DNA of 64,000 bases from Xestospongia muta (taxonomy: Eukaryota > Porifera > Demospongiae > Haplosclerida > Petrosiidae), in NCBI GenBank assembly GCA_963693285.1, contig OY848918.1, positions 10,053,162 through 10,117,161 on the forward strand, given 5' to 3'. Position 1 is the stretch's first letter. Every line of letters starts with the position of its first letter. Below are positions 60,936 through 64,000 of the stretch, piece after piece. Position numbers and translations under genes: made by a program. Below the pieces are notes generated by a model. That model did not search any database. It saw only the letters and a program-made list of their open reading frames with translations, and was not told the DNA's origin.

Positions 60936-63535
60936 TTATTATCTTAGCCTTTCTAAGACAACAGAACTACCCTGATTATCAACCATGACTTTCTTAGCCT
61001 TCGAAAGACAAGTGTTACGTCAAGGTCCTGGGACTACCTAATATTAAATGCTGACAAAAATATAACAGATACCCTAAGGGTTACTCTGATTTATTTTTAG
61101 CTTTCAAAAGACAAATATTACCTCAGTCTTCAAACCTTAAGGGAATTATCCATTACCAAACTAAACCAGTAGTCTTGATAACAGCTGTATTTCACAAAAC
61201 TAGTGATGAATAACACCTGTAACAACAGTTAGAGGACTACCTAAAACATTTTTCGTTCACCTCTTAAAAGATATCCATCTACTTCAGTGTTAATTACAGA
61301 CCTCTTTTCTCGTAAACTAATACTACATCAATGTTATCTTAAACATGTATTACAGACAGAAGCACTTTATAATATTGACCTCCATAGAGAAAGGGACTTT
61401 AGCTATAGAAACAACAGAAACAAACAATTAATGTTAATATCAAGTCAAAGATTACTAGTCATATAAATATCAAAGAAAACTAGTAGTAGTCTAGTTCATA
61501 AATGAAGTTAATGTTGCCATGATATACAACATGATTTAATACCTTGTTTTTAGGTACAATAATGTGTATATGGTATATATAGTCCATGTCAGTGTACTGA
61601 ATAAACTTTACTGACTGATGAAATTCACTATAAACACATTACACAGTAAACATGGTATACACAGTAAACATGATATATGCAATATTACATAGTATTTACT
61701 ACTTACAGTATACATAGTATATATGGTATAAACACATACTGTGTATAACATAATTGTATAGTATGTATACTATGTTATACATAGTATATACAATACACTA
61801 TGTACAGTAAAAATGTTATACATAGTATACACATTATACACTGTATACACAGTATACATTATATACATAGTATACACAGTATACTATATTAAAATATCTG
61901 GCCATTTTACATCTTTCTAAAACCACAGAGATCACAATCAGATGTTTTTTTCCCAATGAAGAAGCCTTTCTTCTTGACTGATAAGAACTATACCAAAGTC
62001 AACAATAGCTCTCCTTTTCAATAGTGGAAAGATAAACAATACCACAAGGAGTACTCTAATATCAACCATAACTGTCCTTTCTCACCATACAAATAGGCGG
62101 AAATGACTATACTAATATCAACCAAGAACTCAATGAATACTCAGATATAAACCTTAACTGTCCTTTCTCAATCCAATGTCAATCATGCATACTATATACA
62201 CAGTGTACATGTTGTACATGTTATACATAGTATACACTATACACTATATACACAGTATATACATATATACAGTATATATATATTATACATATAATGTATA
62301 ACATGTTCCTAACTGTCCTTTTTCACCACATGAATAGAAAAAGATTATGCACCAACATTAACCAAGGTTCATTTTCTAAGCCATTCAAAAGATAAACAAT
62401 AAAAAAGGAGTACTCTAATATCAACCATAACTGTTGTTTCTCACCACATAAATAAAAAATGACTCTACTAATATCAAACAAGAACTCAATGAGTACTCAG
62501 ATATAAACCTTAACTGTCATTTCTCAATCCAATATCAATCATACACTGACTCAGGTCACAGCAGACTTACTTACTGTCATTGAAAGTAGTGTGTTAGTAC
62601 TGAGTGGAATCTATCCCAATACACATTATGTAAACAGGATGCAATTGTATTAAGTACTACAATATTACAATGACATATCAATGTATTACTTTTATACATT
62701 TGATAGATGACATGATAAATCATCCAACCAGAACTATATAACTCTACTATAATATATTCTCTCAGTATGATGAAAGCGTTTGATCTGGTATAACTGAACA
62801 TTATTGATCTTATATTGCTAGTCTTAATATACTGATTCTTTGTTCAATAGCTGTAATATTATTAGTCTTATATAGTCTGTGGTATTCTTATAATCAGTGA
62901 TAGCAGGTATACATTAGAAAGCTACCTAAATCACTTTTGATACATCAGTCAACACTACACTCAAGTATTAGCAAGGGATGTCTGAACAATTCACCAACCA
63001 GAATGTGAAAGTTTATGTCAAATTACATATAATAATCATTTCAAATAAAACCAAAAGAAACAATTTATTAATCATCATCTACAGGAGCCCATAATAAACC
63101 TAGTAGTTATGTTGTCCACACCTACTAATATAACTAACATATTAACAAGACCTCATTTGAAGTAAAATCTAAATCAAGTTAATGGAAATATCCATTCCTT
63201 CATGACTATACAACTTCATTACCATTTTATACTTTCTAACCATTTTCCAAGTGGTAAATATATTGAATTCAAAAGACAATTATAAATTCCGTATACAATC
63301 AATTGATTTCTCAATAATACTAATAATAGAAATGATTAAATTCAACTCTTAATATTATAGTAATGCTTCTGTATTGACACAGTGTCAATAAAGGTTTCAT
63401 AATAACTTAATTATATGTGTAATCAAAATCCCAAAGATAAGTAACTTTGACAAAAGGCTTACTAAATCAAAGTTGCACCAAATGTGTCCGTAAACATAAT
63501 GTAAATACAAGTTAATCAAAGTACAAGCTGTTCTG

Positions 63536-63914
63536 TTATTTCACATAGATCTCATAATGGGCTACAGCACAATCTTCATCAGATGTACCTCCATCGAGAC
63601 AAATCCTCATCTCTATGTAGTCAGTAGTGGAGTAACTGAACTTCTTATTATACCAAGGTATACTAGTACATTGACAACAGGTAGTTTCTATACTACCACA
63701 TTGATGACCATCCCACACAGGATCATTGGGATAGAATTTACCTACAATAGGAAGATTTGGACTTCCAGACTCACAATAATAGTCACTACCAACAAATGAT
63801 GGTGGAGTTCTAGGATCTAGAAGGACATGTATCATAGCCATCATTACCACTGGTAGAGCTAGCAGAGACACTAGCAATCACAGCCAGTAGAATTACAGCA
63901 TAGAAATATACCAT
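63536..63914 (-). pseudogene. Truncated short-type gene: leader joined to C-terminal third
   Basis: The short-type start at 63914 gives a signal peptide (MVYFYAVILLAVIASVSASS) and then a stop shortly after, out of frame with the rest. The C-terminal part (DPRTPPSFVGSDYYCESG ... YEIYVK) is open and could be read from another ATG at 63877. That frame also starts with a hydrophobic run (MLVSLLALPVVMMAMIHVLL), giving 113 aa. About 190 residues, including GGWMR, CGRP and CPC, are deleted. The C-terminal part is closest to 49957-50220. Probably dead, but the alternative frame could encode a small secreted peptide. Confidence 0.7.
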
Positions 63915-64000
63915 CTTAAGAGTGCTATCGTGAAGAGTTCAAATGCAAAGACTTAAGTTGTGGTTTTTGAGCCAATAAAAATTAAATTTATTAAGCAAAT

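Larger units (their letters stand above)
58740..63535. repeat. Long repeat-filled spacer with tandem promoter modules
   Basis: Three promoter-distal modules (about 58755-59160, 59290-59700, 59810-60230), an orphan promoter/start (59197-59274), the recurrent ORF (60570-60935), 60-bp monomers (60960-61310, 61990-62170, 62310-62540), TATAC blocks (about 61640-61885, 62185-62310), then about 700 non-repetitive bases (62810-63535). 60240-63790 is a close copy of 46570-50210. Confidence 0.72.

Overview
The window is AT-rich metazoan DNA, most likely from a sponge (inference). It contains fragments of two animal genes with introns, CFAP91/MAATS1 (a ciliary protein) and a UBASH3/TULA-type histidine phosphatase. 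It also holds many copies of a secreted, cysteine-rich protein family (GGWMR...CGRP...CPC...DYYCESG...YEIYVK) of a kind I associate with sponge and cnidarian genomes. No database search was possible.

The whole 64 kb is a decayed tandem array of one composite module, about 7-8 copies. Read along the minus strand, the ideal module is: (1) middle exons of CFAP91; (2) a short-type secreted gene (about 312 aa); (3) a spacer of repeats; (4) a long-type secreted gene (about 414 aa, one exon, with its own TATA-like promoter and poly(A) signal); (5) late CFAP91 exons down to its stop codon; (6) on the plus strand, a fragment of a UBASH3-like phosphatase domain. The secreted genes therefore sit inside a CFAP91 intron, on the same strand. 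Every CFAP91 and UBASH3-like copy seen here carries stops, frameshifts, lost splice donors or exon deletions. By contrast, five long genes (6286-7530, 20260-21501, 27509-28753, 44299-45543, 57420-58664), one short gene (13242-14180) and the visible part of another long gene (1-740) are open.

Layout from left to right: partial long gene and spacer (1-3833); UBASH3-like relic, late CFAP91, long gene (3834-7530); spacer, dead short gene, 45-bp tandem repeat, single-copy island (7605-10845); middle CFAP91, UBASH3-like, late CFAP91, intact short gene (10846-14180); spacer, middle CFAP91, UBASH3-like, late CFAP91, and the scar of a deleted long gene (14181-18300); spacer, short-gene relic, two CFAP91 exons, long gene (18301-21501); spacer, UBASH3-like relic, late CFAP91, long gene (21574-28753); spacer and a chimeric dead short/long locus (28828-32144); UBASH3-like fragment, late CFAP91, long pseudogene with an internal duplication (33167-37873); dead short gene, middle CFAP91, UBASH3-like, late CFAP91, long gene (39160-45543); long spacer, dead short genes, middle CFAP91, UBASH3-like, late CFAP91, long gene (45618-58664); spacer and a truncated short gene (58740-63914).

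The main biological point is a birth-and-death array of secreted, probably oligomeric (coiled-coil) proteins. Paralogues are nearly identical except in one short patch around a Cys-Pro-Cys motif. Their promoters and 3' ends are conserved while the host-gene exons around them have decayed. This looks like a diversifying recognition or effector family, but that role is inference.
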